Shown piece after piece: positions 1 through 6,634 of a stretch of DNA of 7,343 bases. Under the pieces are notes generated by a model. That model made no database searches. It was not told the origin of the DNA and saw nothing but the letters and a program-made list of their open reading frames with translations. The position numbers and the translations under genes are program-made. The stretch is taken from assembly GCA_900547505.1 (NCBI GenBank), contig URGY01000083.1:1-7343 (forward strand). The letters run 5' to 3'. Within the stretch, counting starts at the first letter, position 1, and every line of letters starts with the position of its first letter. The DNA comes from an uncultured Collinsella sp. (GTDB lineage Bacteria > Actinomycetota > Coriobacteriia > Coriobacteriales > Coriobacteriaceae).

Positions 1-308
1 CCTCGGTGCCCATCGAGGCCCCCGGTGCATCCGACTCCGACGATGCGCCTTCGATTCTCGACCGCTATGCCGACGACGACAACGAGCTCGACTTTACCGA
101 TGACCGCCTGGTGATTGAGGAGGCCATTCGCGATTTCTCGCCGCGCGAGCGCGAGGTGATCGAGCTGCGCTTTGTGAAGGGCATGACCCAGATCGAGATC
201 GCCAAGAAGCTGGGCATCTCGCAGGTACAGGTCTCGCGCCTGCTGCGCCGTACCCTTAAGAAGATTCAAGACAAGATTGACCCCGACGGAGTGATGGTTC
301 GTTCATGA
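1..308 (+). CDS. SigB/SigF/SigG-type RNA polymerase sigma factor, C-terminal part (5' truncated)
   Basis: Only the last ~101 codons are present; the frame is open to the window edge (first whole codon at position 3), so the start and regions 2-3 lie outside. The visible protein begins with an acidic, Asp-rich linker (about 10-115), followed by sigma region 4: the FSPREREVIELRF helix and then a helix-turn-helix (about 186-251) containing TQIEIAKKLGISQVQVSRLL. The ISQxQVSRLLRR signature is typical of the SigB/SigF/SigG group of stress and sporulation sigma factors, and this part contacts the -35 promoter element. The GTG at position 6 is an accident of the truncation, not the start. The TGA overlaps the ATG of the transporter gene by 4 bp (ATGA), which suggests translational coupling. 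In a non-sporulating lineage a general stress role is more likely than sporulation; that is inference. Anti-sigma partner genes would be expected upstream, out of view. Confidence 0.9.
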   Translation, partial: SVPIEAPGASDSDDAPSILDRYADDDNELDFTDDRLVIEEAIRDFSPREREVIELRFVKGMTQIEIAKKLGISQVQVSRLLRRTLKKIQDKIDPDGVMVRS

Positions 309-1717
309 GTGAGCACCCCCAACAAACCGACCGCACGCTTCGCGATACCCGTATTCTGACGCTGCGCATTTGGGCTGTTGTCGGCTGCATTGTCATCGCT
401 GCCGTCATCTTTAACCTTATGGGCATCCTGGCGCCGGTTATCGAGTTTTTGGCAGTCGGCTCCATCATCGCCTTTGTGATGTCGCCGATCACCAACTGGC
501 TCGAGCACCATGGTGTGAATCGCGGCATCGGTTCGCTCATCGCGCTTATTGTGGTCGTTGCCGTGCTCGTCGGCGTCGTTTGCATCTTGTCGCCGATTCT
601 CTTTGGTCAGATCATGGAAGTCCTGAGCCGCCTGCCCGAGCAGCTTCGTGTTGCCGGTGGCGACCTCAATGAGATGATCTCGCATGCCAAGACGCTCAAC
701 AACACGCCGCTCAAGGAGTATCTGGACGATAACCTTTCTTCGCTCGTTACGGTGGCGTCCAAGTATGTCTCACAGATTGCCGCCGAGCTTGGCCGTGGTG
801 TATTCCCCCTCATCACCAATACCGCGTCGCAGCTGTTTGTTATCTTTCTTGGCTTAGTGCTTGCCTATTGGTTGGCCTGCGACTATCCCCGTATGCACCA
901 CGAGGTCTGCACCATCATTGGTCAGGAAAAGGAGACCTCGTACCGTTTTATGGTCGCGATTCTTTCGCGCTCGGTCGGCGGCTACATGCGTGGCATGGTC
1001 GTAACGTCGATCTGCGGTGGCATCCTCGCCTTTATCGGCTTTACGATCATCGGGCATCCGTATGCCGCACTCATGGCCATCTTTACCGGCATTATGCATT
1101 TGGTCCCGGTTGTCGGTCCCTGGGTGAGCGCGGCGATCGCCACGGTGCTCGGCTTTATGTTCAGCCCGATGCTGGCGTTGTGGACGCTTGTCGTGACCAT
1201 GGTGGCCCAAAATGTCACCGACAACGTCATTTCGCCTAAGGTTATGCAGAGCTCGGTGCAGGTGCATCCCGTCATGAGCCTGACGGCCCTCGTTATTGGT
1301 TCGGCACTCATGGGTCCCATCGGCATGGTCATCGCCATTCCGCTGTGCGCGGCCCTCAAGGGCATTTTCGTCTACTACTTTGAGAACGAGACCGGCCGCC
1401 AGCTCGTGGCATACGACGGCGCCGTGTTTAAGGGAACGCCGTATCGCGATGCCGAGGGCAACCCGGTCGCCGCCTATGACGCGCTTGGAGACGATACGTT
1501 CATCTATGAGTCCGAGCTCATCGGCAACGAGACTGCGCCGGAGGCTAAGGCTATGCCCAAACCAGAACTCGATAATCCCTGGATTAAGCTGTCGGGTCTT
1601 CAGCCCGACGCGACAGGCTTTTTCAAGAACCCCTTCGCCAAGGATGACGATTCCAATACGGACGACGACACCAAAACCGGCATCGACGGCTCCATGGACG
1701 ATTCGGATTCCAAATAG
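305..1717 (+). CDS. AI-2E family (PerM/YdiK-like) transporter
   Basis: A 470-residue polytopic membrane protein. The AI-2E/UPF0118 family exports small molecules or ions; members have been linked to AI-2 export and Na+/H+ antiport, but the substrate here cannot be told. Hydrophobic segments lie near residues 22-42, 43-59 and 75-98. A mostly polar extracytoplasmic stretch follows (about 100-165), then further segments near 168-190, 225-250, 253-280, 283-303 and 325-350. Family signatures are visible: PVVGPW at 268-273 and TDNVISPKVM at 305-314, followed by HP and a glycine-rich G-PIGMVIAIP helix. The tail after about residue 360 is roughly 110 residues, longer than usual for the family (typically about 350-370 in all), and it ends in an Asp/Ser/Thr-rich acidic segment (about 447-470). 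The ATG overlaps the sigma-factor stop. The nearest Shine-Dalgarno-like GGAG (288-291) is 13 nt away, so expression probably depends on coupling. Family assignment is firm, function is not. Confidence 0.9.
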   Translation: MSEHPQQTDRTLRDTRILTLRIWAVVGCIVIAAVIFNLMGILAPVIEFLAVGSIIAFVMSPITNWLEHHGVNRGIGSLIALIVVVAVLVGVVCILSPILFGQIMEVLSRLPEQLRVAGGDLNEMISHAKTLNNTPLKEYLDDNLSSLVTVASKYVSQIAAELGRGVFPLITNTASQLFVIFLGLVLAYWLACDYPRMHHEVCTIIGQEKETSYRFMVAILSRSVGGYMRGMVVTSICGGILAFIGFTIIGHPYAALMAIFTGIMHLVPVVGPWVSAAIATVLGFMFSPMLALWTLVVTMVAQNVTDNVISPKVMQSSVQVHPVMSLTALVIGSALMGPIGMVIAIPLCAALKGIFVYYFENETGRQLVAYDGAVFKGTPYRDAEGNPVAAYDALGDDTFIYESELIGNETAPEAKAMPKPELDNPWIKLSGLQPDATGFFKNPFAKDDDSNTDDDTKTGIDGSMDDSDSK

Positions 1718-1723
1718 GTCCCG

Positions 1724-1963
1724 TTAGCGTTTCTTGATGTTGTAAAAGACAAGAAACACGAGCAAAGCGATTGATAAGGGGCCGGCTACATAGAAATAGA
1801 GAACGTCAATTGCGCGTAGAGTGCAATAAGCGTTGTCGCCGGACGACACTGCATACAGTACGTAGCCAAATGCTGGTTGGTTTGCGTACCATTGGGAGAA
1901 GGCCAAGAGCGCTAAAAGTGCCACTACCAGAAGTGCATTCAGGACAAATCGTTTGCTTTTCAT
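1724..1963 (-). CDS. small two-helix membrane protein, unrecognised
   Basis: A 79-residue protein that I do not recognise. The start was set at the ATG complementary to 1961-1963 because a strong Shine-Dalgarno GGAAGGAG ends 6 nt before it. The open frame runs 19 codons further upstream, to 2020, but that longer start has no such site. The layout is a short basic N-terminus (MKSKRF), a hydrophobic helix (about 6-27), a loop with one cysteine (C47), a second hydrophobic helix (about 52-74) and a basic end (NIKKR). Basic residues at both ends suggest that both termini are cytoplasmic. By hand count 1741-1920 is 87/180 G+C (48%), clearly lower than alaS (43/60 in 2641-2700), so it may be a recent or fast-evolving accessory gene. 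It faces away from alaS and converges on the transporter gene, with only 6 nt between the two stops. Confidence 0.7.
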   Translation of the reverse strand: MKSKRFVLNALLVVALLALLAFSQWYANQPAFGYVLYAVSSGDNAYCTLRAIDVLYFYVAGPLSIALLVFLVFYNIKKR

Positions 1964-1969
1964 CGATCG

Positions 1970-1977
1970 CTCCTTCC
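1970..1977 (-). promoter_or_regulatory. ribosome binding site of the small minus-strand gene
   Basis: The minus-strand sequence GGAAGGAG is an almost ideal Shine-Dalgarno sequence, placed 6 nt before the ATG at 1963. It decides the 79-residue start over the longer 98-codon reading and is the main evidence that this small frame is a real gene. Confidence 0.75.
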
Positions 1978-1987
1978 GGATGGTTCT

Positions 1988-2020
1988 TATATAGCATTTT
2001 ACCAAACCCATTTTTTTCAA
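1988..2020 (-). promoter_or_regulatory. possible promoter for the small minus-strand gene
   Basis: On the minus strand, TTGAAA (complement of 2015-2020) is followed by TGC-TATATA (complement of 1988-1996), an extended -10-like element. The 21-nt spacer is too long for a standard promoter. A second choice of -10, TAAAAT (complement of 1996-2001), would leave a 13-nt spacer, too short. The AT-rich character fits a promoter but the exact elements are uncertain. Confidence 0.3.
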
Positions 2021-2057
2021 AGGATTGCTTAGTCCTAAATAACATGCACTTTCGCTG

Positions 2058-2087
2058 GAGGGTCGCTGTTTGGCGGCCCTCTTTTTT
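2058..2087 (+). terminator. intrinsic (rho-independent) terminator or leader attenuator upstream of alaS
   Basis: The stem arms GAGGGTCGC (2058-2066) and GCGGCCCTC (2073-2081) pair over 9 bp with one G-U wobble and a 6-nt loop, followed directly by six Ts (2082-2087). The minus strand has no T-run after the stem, so it acts on plus-strand transcripts only. It sits 341 nt past the transporter stop, with an opposite-strand gene between, and just before the alaS promoter. It most simply stops read-through from the sigma-factor/transporter operon, but it could also end a short leader RNA. Confidence 0.8.
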
Positions 2088-2113
2088 GCGCTGGGGCGGT
2101 GGGATGGTAATAT
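2086..2113 (+). promoter_or_regulatory. probable alaS operon promoter (extended -10)
   Basis: TAATAT (2108-2113), preceded by TGG (2105-2107), forms an extended -10 element. A weak -35 candidate, TTGCGC (2086-2091), lies 16 nt upstream and overlaps the last Ts of the terminator. Transcription would begin near 2120 and give a leader of about 40 nt. The position between the terminator and the alaS ribosome binding site supports it; the -35 match is poor. Confidence 0.5.
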
Positions 2114-2144
2114 CGTTACGTTTGAACTGTTTCGATGTGAAACC

Positions 2145-2150
2145 GAGGAG
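2145..2150 (+). promoter_or_regulatory. alaS ribosome binding site
   Basis: GAGGAG lies 9 nt before the ATG at 2160. This decides that start over the in-frame TTG at 2070, which falls inside the terminator hairpin, and over the later ATG at 2181, which has no such site. Confidence 0.75.
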
Positions 2151-2159
2151 ATTCCCTCT

Positions 2160-4817
2160 ATGAGTGCTGACTACCCGTCAATGACTACGGCCGAGATTCG
2201 CTCTAAGTTCCTCAACTTCTTTGAGGAGCGCGGTCTTAAGCTCTATCCTTCTTCGTCCCTCGTCCCCGACGATCCTTCGCTGCTGCTTGCCAACGCCGGC
2301 ATGAACCAGTTTAAGGAGTACTACCAGGGTAAGAAGACCATGAAGGAGATCGGCGCGATCTCCTGCCAGAAGTGCGTCCGCACCAACGACATCGACTGCA
2401 TCGGCGAGGACGGCCGTCACCTGTCCTTCTTTGAGATGCTCGGCGACTTCTCCTTTGGCGGCGTCTCCAAGCAGCAGGCCTGCGCTTGGGCCTTTGAGCT
2501 CATCACCAAGGAGTTCAAGCTGCCGCTCGACCGCCTGTACTTCACCGTCTTTACCGAGGACGACGAGACCCACGACGTGTGGCGCTCCCTGGGCGTTGCC
2601 GAGGACCACATCTCGCGTCTGGGCGAGGACGACAACTTCTGGGCCGCTGGCCCCACCGGCCCCTGCGGTCCGTGCTCCGAGATCTACTTTGACATGGGCG
2701 AGGAGGTCGGTTGCGGCAGCCCCGACTGCAAGCCCGGCTGCGACTGCGACCGCTTCCTTGAGTTCTGGAACCTCGTGTTTACCCAGTACGACCGCCAGGA
2801 GGACGGCTCCATGCCGGAGCTGCCGCACCGCAACCTCGATACGGGCATGGGTCTGGAGCGCATGGCCGCTATCATGCAGCACAAGACCGCTAACTACGAC
2901 GGCGATCTGATGCAGCATCTCATCAAGCTCGGTGAGGAGATCAGCGGCAAGACCTATGACGCCGACGATTACTCCGGTGCCAGCCGTTCTCTGCGCATCA
3001 TCGCCGACCACTCCCGCGCTGTCGACTTTATGATCTCGGACGGCATCCTGCCCGGTAACGAGGGTCGCGAGTACGTTCTTCGCCGCCTGCTCCGTCGTGC
3101 CGTGTTCCACGGCCGCCTGCTGGGCATCGAGGGCGCTTTCCTGACCAAGTTCATCGACGAGGTCAACGCTCAGATGGGTGAGGCCTATCCCGAGCTGCTC
3201 AAGAACGTCGCGCTCGTCAAGGGCATCGTCGCCTCCGAGGAGGAGCGTTTCTCCACGACGCTCGACAACGGCCGCGTGTACCTGGATGAGGCCCTGGCTG
3301 CACTCGCTGACGGCGCCGTCCTTCCGGGCGACGTTGCCTTTAAGCTACACGACACCTTTGGTTTCCCCATCGACCTGACCGTCGAGATCGCCGGCGCTGC
3401 CGGCCACGACGTCGACATGGACGGCTTTACCGCCTGCATGGAGGACCAGAAGGCCCGCGCCCGCGCCAATGCCAAGGGCGATGCCTGGGGTAGCTTCAAC
3501 GACGTGTGGGTCGAGCTTTCCGACAAGGTTGCCGCGACCGAGTTCGAAGGATATGACAACGACGTCATCGAGGGCGCCAAGGTTGTCGCCATCGTTCGCA
3601 ACGGTGAGTCCGTCGAGTCCGCTGCCGCCGGCGAGGACGTCGAGGTCGTGCTCGACCGCACCCCGTTCTACGCCGAGATGGGTGGCCAGCAGGGCGACGC
3701 CGGTGAGCTTTCCGCCGAGGGCGTTGCGCTGACTGTTGCCGACACCAAGAACCACAACGGCCTGTATGCTCACGTCGCCCACATTGCCGAGGGCACGCTG
3801 ACCGTCGGCGCTACCGTGACTGCCGCGCTCGACGCCGAGCGCCGTGGTTTCCTGCGCCGCAACCACACCGCCACCCACCTGCTCGACGCTGCGCTTAAGC
3901 AGGTCCTGGGCGAGCATGTCTCCCAGGCCGGTTCGCTGGTGACGCCCGAGCACCTGCGCTTTGACTTCACGCACTTCGAGGCCCTGTCTTCCGAGCAGCT
4001 CAAGGCTGTCGAGGACCTGGTCAATCAGCAGATCTTCGCTTCCAAGCCGGTCGTGACCCGCGTCATGGGCATCGACGAGGCCAAGGCCGCTGGTGCTGTC
4101 GCCCTCTTTGGCGAGAAGTACGGCGATGTCGTCCGCGTCGTCTCCGTGGGCGCCGAGGACCAGCCGTTCTCCCGCGAGCTCTGCGGTGGCACCCATGCCG
4201 CCAATACCGCCGAGATCGGCCTGTTCAAGATCATTTCCGAGTCCTCCACGGGCTCGAATGTCCGCCGCATCGAGGCTGTGACCTCCAAGGGTGCTCTCGA
4301 TTACATGGCCGACCGCCTGGCGCTCGTTGACGCCGCCGCCGCTGCGCTCAAGTGCCGCGTCGACGAGGTTCCCGCCCGCGTGGAGAACCTGCAGGCCGAG
4401 CTGCGCGAGACTTCCAGCAAGCTCAAAAAGGCTCTCACCGGTGGCTCCTCCGATGCGATCTCCAGCGCCATCGACGGCGCTGTCGAGCTGAATGGCTACA
4501 AGCTCGTTGTCGCTGAGCTTCAGGGTCTCGAGGCCGCCGACCTGCGCAACGTTTGGGATACCGTGCATCAGAAGGTCGCCGGCCCCGTCGCCTGCGTTGT
4601 TGCCAGCGTGACCGAGAAGGGCACCCCGGCCCTGCTCGCCGCCGGCTCCGATGAGGCTGTGAAGGCCGGTTTCCACGCCGGCAACGTGATCAAGCAGATC
4701 GCGGGCCTGGTCGACGGTCGCGGTGGCGGCCGTCCCAACATGGCCCAGGCCGGTGGCAAGAACGCCGCCGGTATCGCCGATGCCCTCGCGGCCGCCAAGA
4801 CCGCGCTCGGCGCCTAA
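2160..4817 (+). CDS. alaS: alanyl-tRNA synthetase
   Basis: An 885-residue class II enzyme that charges tRNA-Ala with alanine in the cytoplasm using ATP; the length is normal for the family (about 870-890). The catalytic domain is N-terminal: the motif 2 region (ISCQKCVRT, 67-75) and motif 3 (GMGLERM, 229-235) are present. A cysteine cluster (C185, C190, C194, C196) just before FLEFWNLVF is a feature of many bacterial AlaRS and could bind metal. The editing domain, which removes mischarged Ser and Gly, has HTATH (H569, H573) and CGGTH (C675, H679), the four zinc-site residues, so proofreading should be intact. A coiled-coil-like stretch near 740-765 leads to the C-Ala/DHHA1 end with the glycine-rich GRGGGRP (853-859). 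Codon use is strongly GC-ending, as expected of a highly expressed gene. It is the first gene of the run with ruvX, 17 nt downstream. Confidence 0.97.
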   Translation: MSADYPSMTTAEIRSKFLNFFEERGLKLYPSSSLVPDDPSLLLANAGMNQFKEYYQGKKTMKEIGAISCQKCVRTNDIDCIGEDGRHLSFFEMLGDFSFGGVSKQQACAWAFELITKEFKLPLDRLYFTVFTEDDETHDVWRSLGVAEDHISRLGEDDNFWAAGPTGPCGPCSEIYFDMGEEVGCGSPDCKPGCDCDRFLEFWNLVFTQYDRQEDGSMPELPHRNLDTGMGLERMAAIMQHKTANYDGDLMQHLIKLGEEISGKTYDADDYSGASRSLRIIADHSRAVDFMISDGILPGNEGREYVLRRLLRRAVFHGRLLGIEGAFLTKFIDEVNAQMGEAYPELLKNVALVKGIVASEEERFSTTLDNGRVYLDEALAALADGAVLPGDVAFKLHDTFGFPIDLTVEIAGAAGHDVDMDGFTACMEDQKARARANAKGDAWGSFNDVWVELSDKVAATEFEGYDNDVIEGAKVVAIVRNGESVESAAAGEDVEVVLDRTPFYAEMGGQQGDAGELSAEGVALTVADTKNHNGLYAHVAHIAEGTLTVGATVTAALDAERRGFLRRNHTATHLLDAALKQVLGEHVSQAGSLVTPEHLRFDFTHFEALSSEQLKAVEDLVNQQIFASKPVVTRVMGIDEAKAAGAVALFGEKYGDVVRVVSVGAEDQPFSRELCGGTHAANTAEIGLFKIISESSTGSNVRRIEAVTSKGALDYMADRLALVDAAAAALKCRVDEVPARVENLQAELRETSSKLKKALTGGSSDAISSAIDGAVELNGYKLVVAELQGLEAADLRNVWDTVHQKVAGPVACVVASVTEKGTPALLAAGSDEAVKAGFHAGNVIKQIAGLVDGRGGGRPNMAQAGGKNAAGIADALAAAKTALGA

Positions 4818-4834
4818 GAACTTAAGTAGTCGCT

Positions 4835-5263
4835 GTGGTCGCGCTCGCGCTGGACATAGGGGAGACCAGGATTGGCATTGCCGTCTCGAGCCGTGATGGC
4901 AAGATGGCGATGCCTGTCAAGGTGCTTCCTGCTGCCGAGGTCACTGGCATGGCAAAGACGTTTCGCTACCTGGTCGAGGACTATGAGCCCGATATCCTGG
5001 TAAGCGGACGTCCCTTGACCATGGCCGGTGAGCCCGGCCCCCAGGCCGAGCGCGTCGCCGCCGTGGCCCAAAAGATTGCCGACGAGCTCGATCTGCCTCT
5101 GGAGTTTGAGGACGAGCGTCTGTCCTCGCAGGAGGCCAAGCGAATCCTGCGAGAGCAGGGGCTCAACGAAAAGCAGATGAGGGGCAAGATTGACATGATC
5201 GCCGCCAGCCTGTTCTTGCAGACATGGCTCGATCGTAAAAACGAGGAGGTTCAGCATGCCTAG
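4835..5263 (+). CDS. ruvX: RuvX/YqgF family Holliday junction resolvase-like nuclease
   Basis: A 142-residue protein of the RNase H fold, the usual length for RuvX/YqgF. Family members are predicted to resolve Holliday junctions, and some are implicated in 16S rRNA 5'-end processing. Visible motifs are ALDIGETRIGIA with D7, VSGRPLTMAGEPGPQAE (56-72), the FEDERLSS strand (91-98) and KIDMIAASLFLQ with D120. The acidic residues D7, the E/D cluster at 92-94 and D120 match the expected metal-binding triad. The start is the GTG at 4835: an in-frame stop at 4823-4825 rules out anything longer and no ATG gives a complete motif. The Shine-Dalgarno is weak, so coupling to alaS is possible. The last 8 bp overlap mltG. 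An alaS-ruvX-mltG order is common in Gram-positive bacteria. Confidence 0.93.
   Translation: MVALALDIGETRIGIAVSSRDGKMAMPVKVLPAAEVTGMAKTFRYLVEDYEPDILVSGRPLTMAGEPGPQAERVAAVAQKIADELDLPLEFEDERLSSQEAKRILREQGLNEKQMRGKIDMIAASLFLQTWLDRKNEEVQHA
5243..5250 (+). promoter_or_regulatory. mltG ribosome binding site inside ruvX
   Basis: GAGGAGGT is a near-perfect Shine-Dalgarno, 5 nt before the mltG ATG at 5256 and wholly inside the end of ruvX. It allows strong independent initiation of mltG despite the 8-bp gene overlap. Confidence 0.8.
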
Positions 5264-6632
5264 CGCTTCCGATCCGCGCCAGCAGAATCGTTCACGGAAG
5301 CCCGTGCCGCGCCCTGCTCAGCCTGGCCAGCGCCCGGAGCAGCCGACGCAGCGTTCGGCTCAGCCTGCTCAGCGTTCGGTTCAACCTACTCAGCGTGCTG
5401 CCCAACAGCCCGCCGCTCGTCCCGCGCAGCCCGCTGGCGGCGCTCGTTTTAAGCAGCAGGCTCCTGCCCAGCGCGCGCAGGGGCAGGCCCCGCAATCACG
5501 CTCCCACGCACATCATGCTCATGGCTCGCACGGCGTTGCTCCGGTCACGCGCTCGAGCTATAACACGCACGCCCGCCGTGGTGCCCAAAAGAAAAGCTCC
5601 CCGGTGCCTATGATTATCGGTGGCGTCGTCGCCGTGCTTGCGCTTGTCGCGATCGTTTTCTTTGTCGTGCCAGCCGTCAAGGGCTTCTTTGCCGGTGAGG
5701 ATGCGAAAGTTGCTGCTGGCCAGCAAGTTACTATCACGATTCCCGATGGTGCCTCGGGTGACACCATCGCTTCGATTCTCTCCGAGAACCATATCGTCGA
5801 AAATCCCAAGGATTATTACGCTGCGGTCAAAAAGCTCAACGCCGATATGTCTCTCAAGCCGGGTAAGTATTCGTTCACCACGCTCATGGACGCGACCAAG
5901 GTCGTTCAGCAGCTCATGGAAGGCCCCAATGCGGGCTCCGATGCGCTCACGATTCCTGAGGGGCTGACGGTCGATCAGGTCGCCGACCGCGTGGCCAAGG
6001 CGTACGACAGCATTTCTAAGGAAGACTTCCTCAATCAGGCAAAGGCCTCCAACTATGTGAAGGACTATAGCTTCCTTGAGGGCGCTGCAAACGATTCGCT
6101 CGAGGGCTTCCTATTCCCCAAGACGTATTCGTTGGGCAAGGACCCGTCTGCCGATGATGTGATTCGCGCCATGCTTGACCAGTTCAACGCCGAGTATAAG
6201 TCGCTTGACTTTGCCAGCTGCGAGGCCAAGATCAAGGAGCGCTATGGCGTGGAGATGTCCGATTACGACATCGTTAACCTTGCCTCGGTCGTCGAGCGCG
6301 AGGGCCTCAACGCCGACCAGCGCGCGCATGTGGCCTCGGTCTTCTACAACCGTCTGGCGGGCAAGCTCGATGGTCTGCGCTACCTCAACAGCGACGCCAC
6401 CATGATGTACGTCACCGGTGGCGAGGTTACCGCCGATGACCTGCAGAGCGATAGCCCGTATAACACCTATAAGCACGAGGGTCTGCCGCCTACGCCCATC
6501 TGCTCTCCGTCGCTCGAGGCGCTCAAGGCTACCCTTGAGCCGACCGACTCCGATGACCTGTATTTCTACATTACACAGGACGAGGAGTATTTCTCGAAGA
6601 CCTACGAAGAGCACCAACAGTCTTGGAATTGA
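5256..6632 (+). CDS. mltG: endolytic murein transglycosylase MltG (YceG-like)
   Basis: A 458-residue membrane-anchored enzyme that cleaves nascent peptidoglycan glycan strands and is thought to set their length. Order of parts: a low-complexity Gln/Pro/Arg/Ala-rich cytoplasmic head (about 1-115) with four tandem heptads (22-49) and a His patch (HAHHAHGSH, 84-92); one transmembrane helix (about 119-141); a LysM-like subdomain (about 150-200); and the YceG catalytic domain. The expected catalytic glutamate is E347 in LASVVEREG. Further signatures are VFYNRLAGKL, LNSDATMMYV (where LQSDATVxYA is more usual), SPYNTYKHEGLPPTPI, and YEEHQ at the end. The N-terminal head makes it longer than E. coli MltG (about 340 residues), as is common in actinobacterial homologues. 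It overlaps ruvX by 8 bp and ends 2 nt before the phosphatase gene. Confidence 0.94.
   Translation: MPSASDPRQQNRSRKPVPRPAQPGQRPEQPTQRSAQPAQRSVQPTQRAAQQPAARPAQPAGGARFKQQAPAQRAQGQAPQSRSHAHHAHGSHGVAPVTRSSYNTHARRGAQKKSSPVPMIIGGVVAVLALVAIVFFVVPAVKGFFAGEDAKVAAGQQVTITIPDGASGDTIASILSENHIVENPKDYYAAVKKLNADMSLKPGKYSFTTLMDATKVVQQLMEGPNAGSDALTIPEGLTVDQVADRVAKAYDSISKEDFLNQAKASNYVKDYSFLEGAANDSLEGFLFPKTYSLGKDPSADDVIRAMLDQFNAEYKSLDFASCEAKIKERYGVEMSDYDIVNLASVVEREGLNADQRAHVASVFYNRLAGKLDGLRYLNSDATMMYVTGGEVTADDLQSDSPYNTYKHEGLPPTPICSPSLEALKATLEPTDSDDLYFYITQDEEYFSKTYEEHQQSWN
5319..5402 (+). repeat. 21-bp in-frame tandem repeat, four copies, in mltG
   Basis: Four consecutive 21-bp units start at 5319, 5340, 5361 and 5382. 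They encode QPGQRPE, QPTQRSA, QPAQRSV and QPTQRAA (residues 22-49 of MltG). The CA(G/A)CC(N)-CAGCG core is kept while other positions drift. Unit length is a multiple of three, so copy changes would keep the frame. A degenerate continuation (QQPAARPAQPA) follows. Confidence 0.85.
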
Positions 6633-6634
6633 TC

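Noticed and set aside
1964..2020. Longer 98-residue start for the small minus-strand protein
   Set aside because: The extra 19 codons overlap the AT-rich probable promoter; the GGAAGGAG site clearly serves the ATG at 1963.
2070..2159. 30-codon N-terminal extension of alaS from a TTG at 2070
   Set aside because: The TTG is inside the terminator hairpin, upstream of the likely promoter -10, and lacks a ribosome binding site; ATG 2160 has GAGGAG at good spacing.
1964..2159. T-box riboswitch controlling alaS
   Set aside because: There is a terminator hairpin, but no TGGNACC antiterminator bulge and too little room for a stem I with an alanine specifier.
2178..3110. 310-codon open frame on the minus strand opposite alaS
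   Set aside because: It lies wholly within alaS, has Val/Leu/Ala/Gly-rich composition typical of the antisense shadow of GC-rich codons, and shows no domain or ribosome binding site.
3345..4676. 443-codon open frame on the minus strand opposite alaS
   Set aside because: Long only because G/C-ending codons suppress stops in the opposite frame; alaS itself is unmistakable with complete motifs.
5319..5402. CRISPR-like or regulatory repeats
   Set aside because: The units are directly adjacent without spacers, in frame inside mltG, and drift at synonymous and neighbouring sites as a coding minisatellite does.
6623..6634. TTG start of the phosphatase at 6623
   Set aside because: It would overlap the end of mltG and adds four residues not needed by the family; ATG 6635 is the simpler start.
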